64,000 nt of DNA from Brassica napus (Eukaryota > Streptophyta > Magnoliopsida > Brassicales > Brassicaceae), in contig NC_063450.1 in NCBI RefSeq assembly GCF_020379485.1, positions 27,628,137 to 27,692,136 on the forward strand, written 5' to 3'. This document shows, in pieces, positions 23,307 to 35,193 of this stretch. The position numbers were made by a program, and so were the translations under genes. The notes beneath the pieces are model-generated. The model was not told the origin of the DNA. It did no database searches and saw only the letters and a list, made by a program, of their open reading frames with translations. Position 1 is the first letter of the stretch, and each line of letters starts with the position of its first letter.

Positions 23307-23418
23307 TATGACAGTATGAGTCACATGACCCATCTTTGAACAAACCATTCTTCTTCTTATACTTTTTTTTTTTTTCTTTTTACTTCATGACATTTCCTTC
23401 ATTCTCTCTCCCTTTACC

Positions 23419-23941
23419 ATGAAACTTTCTACTACTATTCCTTCTCCTCCTCTTCTCAGCCACTATCCTTGCCGCTCCTTCCCTCTCTCCAACTCCTTCA
23501 CAGATATATTCGAAATCCCACTTCTAGCACCTCCTCTTCCCCATAACCTCGCCTCCCAGACTCATTCCACTCCTTCTCTACAGAGGCGGATCCACTTGAG
23601 GTAATGGGGTGTCACATGACACCCCTTAAATTCCTATAAATAATAATATGTTCCCAAAAACAGCAAAAAAACCATAGTTCTGCTGGAAAAATTTACCTCT
23701 TGACACTCCTAAACCACAGTTCAAACCCCACCAATGACACCTATTAACTTTTTTGACCCCTGTTAAATGGATTCCTAGATCCGCCATTACTTCTCTACCG
23801 TCTCTTCCTTCATCAGCCGCCGCAACGGCTCTTAGGACTCCAGCTAGCTCGTCTCGTTCCTCACTGACCTCACCGTCTCCTCCATCCCCATCCCCACCTT
23901 TGGTCTTTTCATCATCCTTGGAAACATGCACAAGATCATAA
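23419..23941 (+). pseudogene. Unidentified coding remnant split by a small MITE
   Basis: An ATG at 23419 opens a Ser/Pro/Leu-rich frame (MKLSTTIPSPPLLSHYP). It is interrupted at 23582 by a 208-bp MITE and resumes in DNA of the same composition, SLPSLPSSAAATALRTP. Removing the MITE and one copy of its 9-bp duplication would leave about 100 codons. Composition suggests an N-terminal targeting region or a structural protein, but I recognise no family. It may not be a gene at all. Confidence 0.3.
23582..23789. mobile_element. Small MITE (about 208 bp)
   Basis: The ends carry GGCGGATCCA on the left and GGCGGATCTA inverted from the right. They are flanked by CTTCTCTAC (23573-23581 and 23790-23798), a perfect 9-bp duplication. 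The interior has GTGTCACATGACACCCC, a palindrome, near the left end. The superfamily is uncertain (hAT or Mutator-like). Confidence 0.75.
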
Positions 23942-23944
23942 TAA

Positions 23945-24127
23945 CGGCGATGCTGTGTTTTAGGGTTTACATGTGCTGGTGTGGTGACGAAGCTTTGAAG
24001 CTTTGAAGCTTTAATATCATTACTTTAATAAATATGCATAGAGGCGGAGCTTTAATATCATTCGTTTTATAAATATGTATAGAGGCAGACTGGTTTTAAT
24101 TATGTTACGTTAATTGAATGTTTCTAG
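23945..24127. other. Short spacer with direct repeats
   Basis: Contains GCTTTGAA repeats near 23992-24010 and two copies of a block around TTTAATATCATT and ATAGAGGCGG (about 24010 and 24048). No gene. Confidence 0.5.
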
Positions 24128-24132
24128 AGAAT

Positions 24133-24401
24133 TGTTATAAATCATATTGTGGATGTTCATAACCGGTCCGGTTCATAACCGGCCCAATGCTAGAGAGAGA
24201 GAGTCGACCGTGAGGAGAGAGAGAGAGAATCGGCATTCTGTCTTTTCCTTATTAGATTATGATTTGTACTCTTTCCATATTTGTATTTCATTTCTTTAGT
24301 CTTTCCATTATTCTATGACGGTGTAATTTTCTATATATAAAGGGCTCTCTATGTTTATGAATAATACAGAAACATAGATTCTATTTTCTAGTTTCACAAC
24401 A
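24133..24401 (+). repeat. 5' LTR of the Copia element
   Basis: A 269-bp repeat bounded by TGTTATAA and CACAACA, with a (GA)n tract near 24190-24235 and a TATATATAAAGG promoter motif near 24333. Its counterpart is 29796-30090. Confidence 0.95.
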
Positions 24402-24417
24402 CGTTATCAGCACGATA
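24402..24417 (+). other. Primer binding site
   Basis: CGTTATCAGCACGATA directly follows the 5' LTR, the usual position of the tRNA-complementary site of plant Copia elements. Which tRNA it pairs with was not worked out. Confidence 0.65.
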
Positions 24418-25904
24418 GAATCTAAATCCCTAACCTAAAACAAACCGCCTAAAACCCTAACCCTAATCGGCGAACATCCTTACCGGCGAACCATCCTAAT
24501 CCCGATCGCAAAACCTTACATCCCGATCCTTGTTTGCAATCTGTCCCCGATCAGCTTCAGCTCAAGGCGTTCCTGATCATAGCTCAGACGATCTCGTCTT
24601 GTTCAACTTCAGCTCGCAAACAAGACGATCCCAGTCAGCTCGCGACCCGATCAGCGCGTTGGACAGCTCGCGTTCCCGATCTCAACAATCAGACAGCTCG
24701 CGACAACATTAGCTCGCGTTCCGATCAGTTCCAGCTCGCGGTTCATCTCTTTGGTGGTCCATTCAACCCTACTTGAGGTTAAGGTAATTCAAAACCTTAA
24801 AGAGAACCCATAATCGAATTTGATTGTTTGATAAGAATCGAAACCATACAAACTACAAACCCTAATAGTATGATCTAATGTTGAAATCAAAACCATAGGG
24901 TAATAGATCAAAACCCCAATGAGTAAATCGAAGCTCATAATCATAAGTTCGATACCCCAAACCCTAATCGAGATTGATTGTTTGATCAATTAAAATCAAA
25001 ACCTTAATGGTTTTGAATCTCAAAACCCCAATGATCTAAGATCAAATCGAAACCCTAATATCCATGATCCTAGCCGCATATATGCTTATTGCATGAATGC
25101 ATGAAATCAATTTTATTTAAAACCCTAATACTAAAACACATTCGATTTTATAAACCCTAATTCGAAATCAAATTGATTGATTGAATGAATTAAAATCGAA
25201 ACCCTAATCTAATGCTTTGTATCGAAATTGATTGTTTGAATGATTGTATGTTTGGATATAGTATGCTAGCCTTGATTAATTAAAACCGTATTGAATTTGA
25301 TCACATAGAAATCGATTGCTAGGATTGATAATCTCATTCTTGAATTTGGTTGTTTGAATTGATAAAACCGATTGAATGATTTTCAAATTCAAGTCGTATT
25401 GATTGTTTGATCGAAACCTTAATGGCTTGAAATTAAAATCGAATACTATCTTGTTTGATTGATTAAAACCAAATGCTTGAATTGAAATAGAAATCGCTTG
25501 CTAGGTTTAATGATTTATGCATTCTCGTCTTGATAATGATCCGGCTAGTATTGATAATTTTCATACATTCTCGAATGAACCATAATTGTTGCATTGCTCG
25601 ACTGTTTGACTACAATTACACATTGAACTCTTAGAAAACCGTTTGCTAAGATTGAAAACGAATGACCATTGTATTGATTGCATTGAAACCGCTTCCTAAG
25701 ATTGTAGCCGTGCGGCTTGTTTGCATCATGCATGCATAATAGTACGAACTGATTGCATATAGAATCTGAATGCTAAGATTGAATATGTATGCATCATATA
25801 CGAATGACCTATTTGCATCATACCTAGAATCTGGATTGCTTGAGCATATTGATTGCATTCGCTTAAACACTTTTAAATCTAAATTATGAAACATATGATT
25901 TCAG
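24418..25904 (+). other. Long leader of the Copia element
   Basis: About 1.5 kb before gag without a credible gene. It is built from degenerate repeats around AAACCCTAAT, AAATCGAAAC and GATTGTTTGA, which look like an expanded untranslated leader. Confidence 0.7.
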
Positions 25905-26911
25905 ATGTCGAAAATCAACAACTTGGATTTTGCTGCCCTAAGTCTCTCTGTAGATAATTACTTGCAATGGGCACTTGATGCTAAGATCATCTTAAAATCC
26001 AAGGGACTCGGTGAATGTATCACCGAGGGCAATAATGCAAGTGAGAAAGATAGATATAGTGCGATATTAATTATACGCCATCATCTTATTGAAAGTCTCA
26101 AAGATCAGTATTTGACTATTGAGAATCTTCTGACCTTTGGACATAGTTGAAAACGAGATATGATCACCAGAGAACAGTGTTATTACCAAAGGCTATGTAT
26201 GATTGGATGAATCTCGGAATCCAGGACTTCAAGTCCGTGGACGAGTATAACTCGGTCCTGTTTAAAATAGTTTCAAAATTGAAACTGTGTGGTGAGGATA
26301 TAACGGATAAGGATATGCGTGAGAAAACCTTTTCCACCTTTCACACAAGCAATGTGTTGTTACAACAACAGTACCGTGAGAAGGGCTTCACAACTTATGC
26401 TAATCTGATCTCTTGTCTCTTGCTCGCTGAGCAGAACAATGAACTGTTGATGAGAAACAGTGAATGGAGACCTCCTGGAACAAACCCATTACCTGAGGCA
26501 CATGCGACCGTAAAGGCTAAGAAAGAGTCTAACCATGTCCAGAGTGATAGCCAACACAACCGTAGTCGTCGAAAATGGCATGGACATGGTGGTCGAGACC
26601 GAAACTCGTTTGGTCGAGGCCAAGGCAACTCATATGGCCGTGGCTCCTATGGAGGCCGTGGACATGGCCGAGGCCTTGGTACATCTTTCAAGCCACAAAA
26701 CTCGACCAAATCCGTGTGCCATAGATGTGGTATGGATAATCATTGGGCTAAGACATGTAGGACTCCCAAACATCTCGTTGACCTCTACCAAGAGAGTTTG
26801 AAAGGAAAGAATCTTGTAGCCCACATGACATATCAAGATGGTGAAGATGATTTCATTCATGACCAAGACGATCTTATGGATTATGAAACTTCAGATTGTT
26901 TAAAAGAATAA
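25905..26911 (+). pseudogene. Copia gag with one frameshift and a stop
   Basis: The first part (25905-26150) starts MSKINNLDFAALSLSVDNYL and is a typical Copia gag amino terminus. At about 26125-26150 one base is missing and a TAG follows, so the frame breaks and resumes at 26147 (KTRYDHQRTVLLPKAMYDWM). The rest runs to 26911. It contains the gag core (DFKSVDEYNSVLFKI, TFHTSNVLLQQQYREKGF), an Arg/Gly-rich stretch and a CCHC zinc knuckle (CHRCGMDNHWAKTC, about 26716-26757). Gag would package the element's RNA. The break makes the copy inactive without suppression. Confidence 0.92.
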
Positions 26912-27009
26912 AGTTGAATTCGACATCTATGTTTTCATGTTCTTTGCTTTATGTTTTCAATGTTTTGATTGTTTTGAACTTATTTTATTAATGAATGAAA
27001 GTTTTTATA
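26912..27009 (+). other. Non-coding spacer between gag and pol
   Basis: About 100 bp of T-rich, ATGTTTT-repeating DNA separates the gag stop from the next pol-like frame. In most Copia elements gag and pol are one frame, so this spacer is unusual. It looks like a terminator or intron-like segment. Confidence 0.5.
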
Positions 27010-29841
27010 TGAAGTCTCTAAAGTATCATTCCGGGTATAGCCAGTCTCATAGAAGGCTACGACCAGGCTAACATCTTGTTGCCTAAGGGTACGCATCTAG
27101 AGATATCTGATGCATTGTATTCACCCAGCTCTAAGAGAAGCCTATTGAGCTTTAAAGACATTCGAATGAATGTCTTTCATATTGAGACTAAGGTCGAAGG
27201 AAACAAAGAGTTCCTTCAGATCATAGAGATCGGCCAAGGCTATAAGAAAGTCCTAGAGTCTATACATGCGCTCTCTACTGGCCTTTTACTATGCTAAGGT
27301 CGGAATGATAGAGACCAATGCTGGTGAGTTCACGTCCCAAGTGTTTAATGATTACTGTATGTCCATGGGGGTAAGTGTGGAACACTCCGTGGCATATGTA
27401 CATACACAGAACGGCTTGGCCGAATTATTCATAAAAAGAATTCAGCTAATAGTTAGACCAGTGCTTATGAGGTCTAAGCTTCCGGCCACAGCTTGGGGAC
27501 ACGCGGTCTTGCACGCGGCCGAACTGATTCATATCAGACCGTCTAGTGAACATAAATATTCCGCATCACAATTGCTTATGGGTCATGAGCCAGACATATC
27601 CCATCTTAAAACATTTGGCTGTGCCGTCTATGTACCAATTGCTCCACCACAGAGAAAAAAGAAAGGACCTCAAAGGAGGATGGGGATATATGTTGGATAT
27701 GATTCTCCCACGATTATAAAATACCTTGAGCCAACTACGAGTGATTTATTTAAGGCCAGGTATGCGGATTGTTACTTTGATGAATCCGAACATCCAACAT
27801 TAGGGGGAGATAGCAATAAGCTGGTAAAAAAAAGATTACATGGAATCAAACATCCTTATCTTGGCAAGATCCTCGGACTCAGGAATGTGATTTAGAAGTC
27901 TAAAAGATTATACATTTACAAAAGCTAGCTAATCAATTGCCAGATTCCTTTGCTGACCCGAAAAGAGTGACTAAGTCATATATACCAGCTGCTAATGCAC
28001 CAATCAGAATTGATGTTCAAGAGGGACATAATCAAGTTGCTACAGAGTCTAAACAACGTTTCAAACGTTTGAGACATGGTAGACCAATAGGTTCCAAAGA
28101 TAAGAACCCTCGGAAAACTAAGAAAGGTGCAGAGAATGAAACCGAGGTTGTTGAAACCCTAGACACGACCGCGGCTGTTCCTAAATCCTGGGACTTAACC
28201 ACGGCCGAGCCCAAAACCCTAATAGCGATCGCGGCCGATCATGAATGCTTAGATGCGGCCGACCCTGATGTATCTAATACTGATTCTTGGGACACCAAGA
28301 TTCAAGGTACTGAAGGTCCTGATAATAATGAGATCTCAATAAATTATGTCTTGTATGGGATACGATGGAACATAAAGAATGTCAACATTGATGATATATT
28401 TGCATGCAATGTAGCACTTGAAATCATGGATGATAATGAGGATCATGAACCCACGTCTATTTATGAGTGCACTCAACGATCAGATTGGATCAAATGGAAA
28501 GAAGCTATAAACGTGGAGTTAAACTCTTTAAAGAAGAGTGATGTCTTTGGACCAATAGTTCGGACACCATATGATGTTAAACTAGTCGGCTATAAGTGGG
28601 TCTTTGTGAGGAAAAGAAATGAACACGGCAAGGTCGTGAGATATAAAGCACGACTTGTTGCACAAGGATTCTCACAGAGACCAGGAATCGATTATGAGGA
28701 GACATACTCCCATGTGGTGGATGCTACTACTTTTAGATTCCTGATAAGTCTGGCTATAAGAGAGAAATTAGACTTGCGGTTAATGGATGTTGTAATTGTA
28801 TACTTATATGGGCCACTCGAGAACAACACTGTATAAAGTTGAATAAGTCACTTTATGGATTGAAACAATCAGGCCGAATGTGGTACAATAGGTTAAGTGA
28901 GTACCAAGAGAGAGAAGGATACAAGAATGATCTGATCAGCCCTTGTATCTTTATAACGAAATTCGGCCAGGGCTTTGTGATTATATCAGTGTATGTTGAT
29001 GATTTAAATATCATAGGAACCTCTGGAGAGATTTCCCAAACAGCTGAATATCTTAAGAAAGAATTCGAGATGAAAGATCTTGAAAAAAACAAAGTTTTGT
29101 TTGGGATTACAGCTTGAGTACATAAGAGATGGAATCCTCGTGCATCAAATGGCATATACAGAAAAGTACTCAAGAGATTCAACATGGCCGAGTCTCACCC
29201 ATTATCTAGCCCCATGGTCGTGAGGTCCCTCGGCCTGGACACTGATCCGTTCCGTCCTATCCTTGGTCTCGAAGTACCATATCTCAGTGCCATAGGAGCT
29301 TTGATGTATCTGACTAGTCACACGACCAGATATATGTTTTGCCGTGAATCTATTGTCTAGATTAAGCTCTTGTCCAACCCAAAGGCACTGGAACATGATT
29401 AAACATGTTCTTCGTTACCTGCAAGGAATGAAAGACTTGGGTTTATTTTATACTAACCAAAACAAAGAAGATTTAGTTGATTTTGCTGATGCATATTATC
29501 TTTCGGATCCACACAATGCTCGATCACAGACAGACTATGTTTTCACACATGGTGGAACGGCCATATCATGGCGTTCCATGAAGCAGACGATCGCGGCCAC
29601 ATCTTCAAACCATTCGGAGATCTTGGTTGTTCTTGAGCCCAGCCGCGAGTTGTTCAGAACAGGGAGAGTAGTACGTGTTGTACTCTTTTTCCTTCACCAT
29701 GGTTTTGTCCCACGGGGTTTTCCAGGTAAGGTTTTAATGAGGCAACATCTAAAGCGTATTACAATCCTTGTATGGTTATGGCATCCGAGAGGGAGTGTTA
29801 TAAATCATATTGTGGATGTCCATAACCGGCCCGGTTCATAA
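27010..29841 (+). pseudogene. Copia pol remnant (partial integrase, RT, RNase H)
   Basis: The frame is broken several times. 27076-27297 carries the gag-pol boundary region (EISDALYSPSSKRSLLSFKDI). At about 27290 a deletion joins this to the middle of integrase, so the HHCC finger and the first catalytic Asp are absent, while the later region remains (ETNAGEFTSQVFNDYC, VAYVHTQNGLAE). 27937-28836 holds a variable linker and the start of reverse transcriptase (YKWVFVRKRNEHGKVVRYKARLVAQGF). 28839-29117 has KSLYGLKQSGRMWY and the active-site YVDD. 29344-29841 has RNase H motifs (HVLRYLQGMKDLGLFY, SWRSMKQTIAATSS). Several stops and shifts separate the blocks. Confidence 0.9.
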
Positions 29842-30090
29842 CCGGCCCAATGCTAGAGAGAGAGAGAGTCGACCATGAGGAGAGAGAGAGTCGACCATGA
29901 GGAGAGAGAGAGAGAGAATCGGCATCTTGCCTTTTCCTTATTAGATTATGATTTGTACTCTTCCCATATTTGTATTTCTCTTCTTTAGTCTTTCCACTAT
30001 TCTATGACGGTGTAATTTCATATATATAAAGGGCTCCTTATGTTTATGAATAATACAGAAACATATATTTTATTCTCTAGTTTCACAACA
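29796..30090 (+). repeat. 3' LTR of the Copia element
   Basis: A 295-bp repeat matching 24133-24401, longer by an extra GAGAGAGTCGACCATGAGGA-type unit near 29860-29905. The purine stretch GAGAGGGAG at 29787-29795 is the polypurine tract. Confidence 0.95.
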
Positions 30091-30095
30091 AGAAT

Positions 30096-30541
30096 AATAT
30101 TTTAGTCTAAGGTTTACCCAAAGTCCTTCTAAGACGGTCACATAAGCAATAAAAAAATGTGAAGTGTTGAGATCTCATCAAATTCATTTTGTAATTAATA
30201 CAAAATTGAAGTTATATTTTTTTTTAAAAAGATCTTCAAATAATATACATGAGATACACGAAGGCAATTTCGACTTTCTGGGATTCCTCCTTGCTTAGAC
30301 TTTGTTTGATTCAACTAAATACGCCCGATCTAAGTCCAGTTAGGACTTTGTGTGTCTTGGGTCAGAGATGAATTGCTCAAAGATTAAACGCAACGCAACT
30401 GACATAAATTCCACTCACAAATAATACTATTTACCGAAAAAGTGTTAGTATTTTAATTGGGTTACAATACTCATTATTATTTTATATATCCAAAGTTTCC
30501 AAACTACTCAAAACGATAGAAATGAACTTTTATAAAGCTTA
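30096..30541. other. Intergenic DNA, nothing recognised
   Basis: About 450 bp between the Copia element and a Helitron. No gene or repeat with clear ends. Confidence 0.6.
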
Positions 30542-33500
30542 CTAGTGGTATTCCGGCGCTACGCGCCGGGTTCGTATGTTTTATTTTTAAATGAATTATA
30601 GCTTAATATTATTTAGCTTAATTTTAACATTTTAAATATTTTTGATATGTTTTTTCTGAGATCTTCTATATGTTTTTGTGTGTATTTGTTATCACACATG
30701 TTTTCTGAGATTTTCTAACTAATGTATTTAGTATTTACAGTAGGATCTTATCTTAGATATATAAATATTTTATATATTCAATCTGTTTTTTCTTTCATCT
30801 GTATTTTTTTGTTTTTGTTTTTTGCAGTTCTCTCCCAGTTGTTCCATATCAAAGATTAACAAACCAAGCCGATTTTAGGTTGCTTTTACGCTGATGACAT
30901 ATATGTACTACTTGTTAACTGCTTTAGTAGTATTTGGTTTCTCTAAAGTACATAAGACATACATATGAGAGTGAACTGCAAAAAGACATAAACCCAAATG
31001 AAATATAATTGCAACCTTTAACAACGATGTTCCTGTGGATTTCTAGCCTTTCAAGTTCAATTATAATAATTTTATCATTTTCCCAGTCTAAACAACTATC
31101 ACCATCTAAAGACTGTAAGATTCTTTGTCTCTGCTCTTGCTTTTCTCATTTACCACTTTTCTCTCAGCCAAAGACTCCGCCCCGGGAATTGATGTGCTCA
31201 TTGAGAGTAATTTGTAGGTACAGCCACAAAGATCTGTTCTGTTCATGCTAATTACTCGAGCATCATCAGTCAGGAGAAATGGCCTTGAAACTGAAATGTG
31301 TATCGATGGAAATGGGCTAATCATATAATCTTCGATGGTCATTTGTTCTCCATACAATCGTGTTATTGCAGGAAATAATAGACTCACATCAACCCTAAAG
31401 CTTGAATAAGCATCCCTCACAATCACATGTACTGAGGTTACCAACAGAGCAATGAAAAATTGTAAATCTGGAAACAGGAGAAACCATGTTACATCTTTGC
31501 CTGAAAAGCAAAAGTTCCAAAAGATATAATGAATAAGAAATATTACTTACATGTTATCAAAGTACGACTTTTGGTGTAAATTGTATAACATGAACCAATC
31601 TGGCAGCACAAACTCTGTTCCAATAATGCACCAATTCACATCCAATTTATAATTAGAGGAACCAGGGTAATTAGTTTATCATCAACAAATAATGTTTTTT
31701 TAACAAATAATATGATTTTGACGTAAAACATCCAGACACTACATAGAAAAATGGTGTATATAATCAAAATTTGAAATGGCTTGACATCTATATTGCATCT
31801 CTCTTCTTATACAAATAAAAATACATGATATTATTGCATTGTGCTTCTTTTCTTCCTATTGCGTTAATTGAACCTTACAACTCCAACAACACTGGCATTA
31901 AAACATGTTGGGCATGTGAAAGATGACATTCCACGCTGGAGCTTCATGAATCACTTAGCACAGGAGATGTAACACCAGTCGTAGTTTTTTCCAATTAGGC
32001 AATCTTGGATTTGCATAAGAACTCAATAGCCTGAGTTTGTTGAGGAATCTGGGTGATAATGTCATAATCCACTGTATTATGAGGTTGAGATAGTGGTTGC
32101 AGTAAAAAATTACTCGTGGGGGTGACTCCAGTACATAGTTCTCCAATTCGCCTAGTGAAACCTGTTCCAGCTTCTTCACACCACGATACTGCTTCCCACT
32201 GGTGGAGTCATTGTCGGGTTGACAACCTGCAAATTGTGTGTAATCCAAATGTGGCGTCATGGTTTTAAGTACTCCTCAAATAGATTATGGTTTGCGGCCA
32301 CCTCATTGTTAAAATAAAATGGTTCCAAGAAGTAGCATTGAGGTGAAGACGACCTGCAGTGACATTAATCTTTTTTCTTTTTCTTTTTTATTTGCTATAA
32401 ATATATTATTAGGTGTGAGAATAATTCAAAAACTGGTTACCTCCTATAAACTTGGGGTTGATGTTGGTTTCTATCATCACTTTAGGGTGGACAACACCAG
32501 CTTCCAATCTCTTGTGGAGGAGTTCAGCAAGACTGTCAAAAACGCTGACGCAAACAGTTGCATCCCTGAGAAGGATGTACGTGTTTTTTTTTCAGTTATT
32601 ATCTATTCTGGTTATAAAGTTAATTATTCGAGTAATAGGTGGGTAGAGAATTAACTTATCTACTCGGTCGTTAACCATAAGTCGTTGAGTAGTCTGACTG
32701 TGGTCATTGTATGTTGTCCTGATGTCGCAAACCTCGCCAAGAATGTCTGAAAGAGAAGGGTTATCTTGGATTAGCGACAGCTGGGACTTCGACCATCTTC
32801 GTAGACTGGTTTAGACGGATGGCAACATTGGAATTACAGAGCTTGAAATGGTTGTTGCTTCTGGTGACATCAAAGCCACTTAGCTCGTACAAAGCACCCT
32901 CTCGGAAAGTGTTTAGGCGATGGACAGATACAGATATTTTGATGAGAGAGGACTGCAGTATAAAGGAGATTTGTAAAAAAAATAAGACGCTGTAATCCTA
33001 AAAGAAATAAAAACAAACATGAAAGAGATTAGGCGAAACAATTACCTGATCATCCAAGAGCAGCATATTGAAGCCCATTAATTCTCCACCTTTCTGAGAA
33101 CTTGAATTTGGTTATGCTACCTCTAACATCAAATCCGCTGATCTCGTAAGTTGTACCTTCTCTCAGAAGATGTCGGAAAGTGTTAAGCCGATGTTCACTG
33201 ATAGACCTTTGGATAAGCGTTGCCTGGGAAGAGTCAAACAAAATTAGAGGTCTTCAACTCTATGAGAAGCTGTCAGGTTTAGAGACAATAAAGGAACCTA
33301 AGGAGACAAACCTTTTCATCAAGGAGCATGTCCACTTCAATCAGTTCCCCTCCCTTGTTGAGAATGTTCTTTTTAGGGTTTTCATCAGTTCTTTTGGGAA
33401 GGATGAAATTGAATTCATCGTAGTGGGAGAGACTGAAGGACTGAAGTAAAGACAACGTTTTATCTTCTAGGCTTCCCGTTACAGAGACCCCAAGCCGTCG

Positions 33501-33738
33501 TGTGAGGGATTATAGAGAACAATGAGTACAGAAACGCAGGAAGATAATATAATGAGTGGGCTGCTTAACTATTGTGGCAGTTTGGGTTTAGAAAGCATTA
33601 GACTTTGCCGTTCCTAAAAAAGGGCCCCATTACAAAAACAATAATTCACACGGGAAAGTGTTTTGGATGAGCGCTGACGTGTCGGGATTTGCCCCTCCCT
33701 CCGTGATGACGTGGACAATCCAACTTTATTATATAAGA
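30542..33738 (-). mobile_element. Helitron, non-autonomous, 3.2 kb
   Basis: Read on the minus strand it starts TCTTATATAATAAAGTTGGA at 33738 and ends with a GC-rich hairpin (CCGGCGC-GTA-GCGCCGG, 30553-30569) followed about 7 bp later by CTAG at 30542. It sits between A (30541) and T (33739), the expected Helitron target. There is no terminal inverted repeat and no target duplication. It contains a decayed RPA70-like gene in the same orientation but no Rep/helicase. Plant Helitrons commonly carry RPA-like genes. Confidence 0.9.
31106..33440 (-). pseudogene. Replication protein A 70-kDa subunit-like (RPA1/DUF223) pseudogene
   Basis: Minus-strand blocks in order match the OB-fold layout of plant RPA70-like proteins. 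The first OB fold has GGELIEVDMLLDEK near 33330-33360, then ISEHRLNTFRHLLREGTTYE and ISGFDVRGSITKFKFSERW at about 33080-33220. A second, related piece (HRLNTFREGALYELSGFDV) lies near 32870-32925, then a DILGEV-type segment near 32740. The DNA-binding domain C start is at about 32110-32190 (VKKLEQVSLGELENYVL). A zinc-ribbon-like end (WCYISCAK, then SFTCPTCF) is at about 31890-31990. Stops interrupt it repeatedly, including one where a zinc-ligand Cys is expected after CAK. It would bind single-stranded DNA; here it is a relic travelling with the Helitron. Confidence 0.78.
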
Positions 33739-33956
33739 TATGTATTTGGTGATCTCCTTCTTATGTGACTTGAAAAATATACTAGAATTAGAATTTACAC
33801 CAAACAAGAAAAAGGAAAAGAAATATTGACATATCTCTTTCTTAGTTCGAAACCCTAAGCAACTTAGACTATCTTCAATGGCGATAAACCTCTAGAATCT
33901 GATCATGATATATCTATCACACAAATTCTTAGAAGTTTAAAACCTAAGCTCTTGGC
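33739..33956. other. Short spacer between Helitron and Gypsy element
   Basis: 218 bp of AT-rich DNA with no feature seen. Confidence 0.6.
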
Positions 33957-33961
33957 ATTTT

Positions 33962-35193
33962 TGTGACGGTCCTGGCCCGGTGATCCATATCAAAAACTAT
34001 CATACAACTCATTATGTCCAACAACTCTTATTAAAACGCAAATAGTCTTACATAAATCCGAACTCAACTTAAGGACCGAAATATCCAGTGAAATCTCAAA
34101 GAAAATGTTTGAGAAATAAGGAAAAACTCGAGAAAACACTTACACCATACAGACTTCTACTCCTGCTCCCCCTCGGCCATACCTGTAAGAAGAGGGGTGA
34201 GTACGGATACTCAGTGAGGGCAGGTTCTAGGAACCCATAAACTCAACTCAGGAGAAGCAAGCAATCACAAGTCATGAGTTAATGAGATCTATTATGCAAT
34301 AATCAACCACCCGACCATGAACTAATGCAAACTACTATGCACGTTTTTATATCCCGCCTCTCGCGGCTGGCTCGTCTTATCATCCCCTGTGGGTAGCTCT
34401 CGTTAGGCCACTACCCCACAGGTTCCTGCGGGTGCCTCGTTAGGCACTACCCCACAGTTCCCATAGGTGCCTAGCGTAGAGCTACAACCCCACGGCTTAC
34501 ACCTCCTATACTCTATATGATCACCCATTCTCATACTTATCCTTAACGTCATTCACTTATCCATTCACATTTACCGTCTCAACATCTTATCGTCCCTTCG
34601 TTGTCAACCTAGCATGTCTAAGGATTTCATCACATCAACACATACCATAATTCATAACACTTAGATCTATCACATATCACATCAACACATACCATATTTC
34701 ATAACACTTAGATCTATCACATATCACATCAACACATACACCCAAGATCGAGATCTGATTAACAAAGGACTATGTCCCATTGGTTTACTCAACCTAAAGT
34801 GAGTTCACAACCAAGTCCTCACCTTAGCTTATTGCAGTGGTAGATCTGGATCTAGAATGGGAGGGACGGTCACTTCTCGGGATCTTATGGTTAAGATCTA
34901 AGTTGGTTACACGAAACCGAATCAAGGAGGCGACAGCTAGGTGCTCGGGTGCGGCGGCTAGGGCTTCGCGGGCGGTGGTCTGTGTCCGGCTTCGACGGAG
35001 GCGGGCGGTCAGCGGCTGTGAGAGGCGGCGGCAGGGTTCTGCTCGGACAGGGCTTCGCTTGCTGTCTCTCTTGTGACTGAACTCTAAGGGGGCTACCCCT
35101 TTTATAAGAAATGGGATGGGTTATGTCTAGGGTTTCTCCTTCTTGGGCCTCCAGCACTTGAGTTTTATTTTGGGCTGGGCCCGAGATGTTACA
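33962..35193 (-). repeat. 3' LTR of the Gypsy element (left)
   Basis: 1232 bp, bounded on the plus strand by TGTGACGG and ATGTTACA. It includes two to three copies of a roughly 48-bp unit (ATCACATCAACACATACCAT, 34630-34740) and about 50 bp near 34950-35010 that the other LTR lacks. GC-rich frames in it (34837-35076 plus) are LTR sequence and not genes. Confidence 0.95.

Larger units (their letters stand above)
24133..30090 (+). mobile_element. Ty1/Copia LTR retrotransposon, complete ends, dead
   Basis: Two LTRs (24133-24401 and 29796-30090) beginning TGTTATAAATC and ending TTTCACAACA flank the element. The 5-bp duplication AGAAT lies on both sides (24128-24132 and 30091-30095), so this is one intact insertion of 5958 bp. 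A primer binding site CGTTATCAGCACGA-like follows the left LTR, and GAGAGGGAG precedes the right one. The coding part reads gag, partial integrase, reverse transcriptase, RNase H, which is the Copia order. It has stops, frameshifts and a deletion through protease/integrase, so it cannot move on its own. The LTRs differ by a 22-bp duplication, among other changes. Confidence 0.95.

Noticed and set aside
32452..32646. Plus-strand frames inside the Helitron
   Set aside because: The recognisable RPA-like blocks are all on the minus strand; these are shadows.
34837..35076. Arg-rich frame repeated at 41029-41244
   Set aside because: Both lie in the two LTRs of the Gypsy element and are LTR sequence read in a GC-rich stretch.
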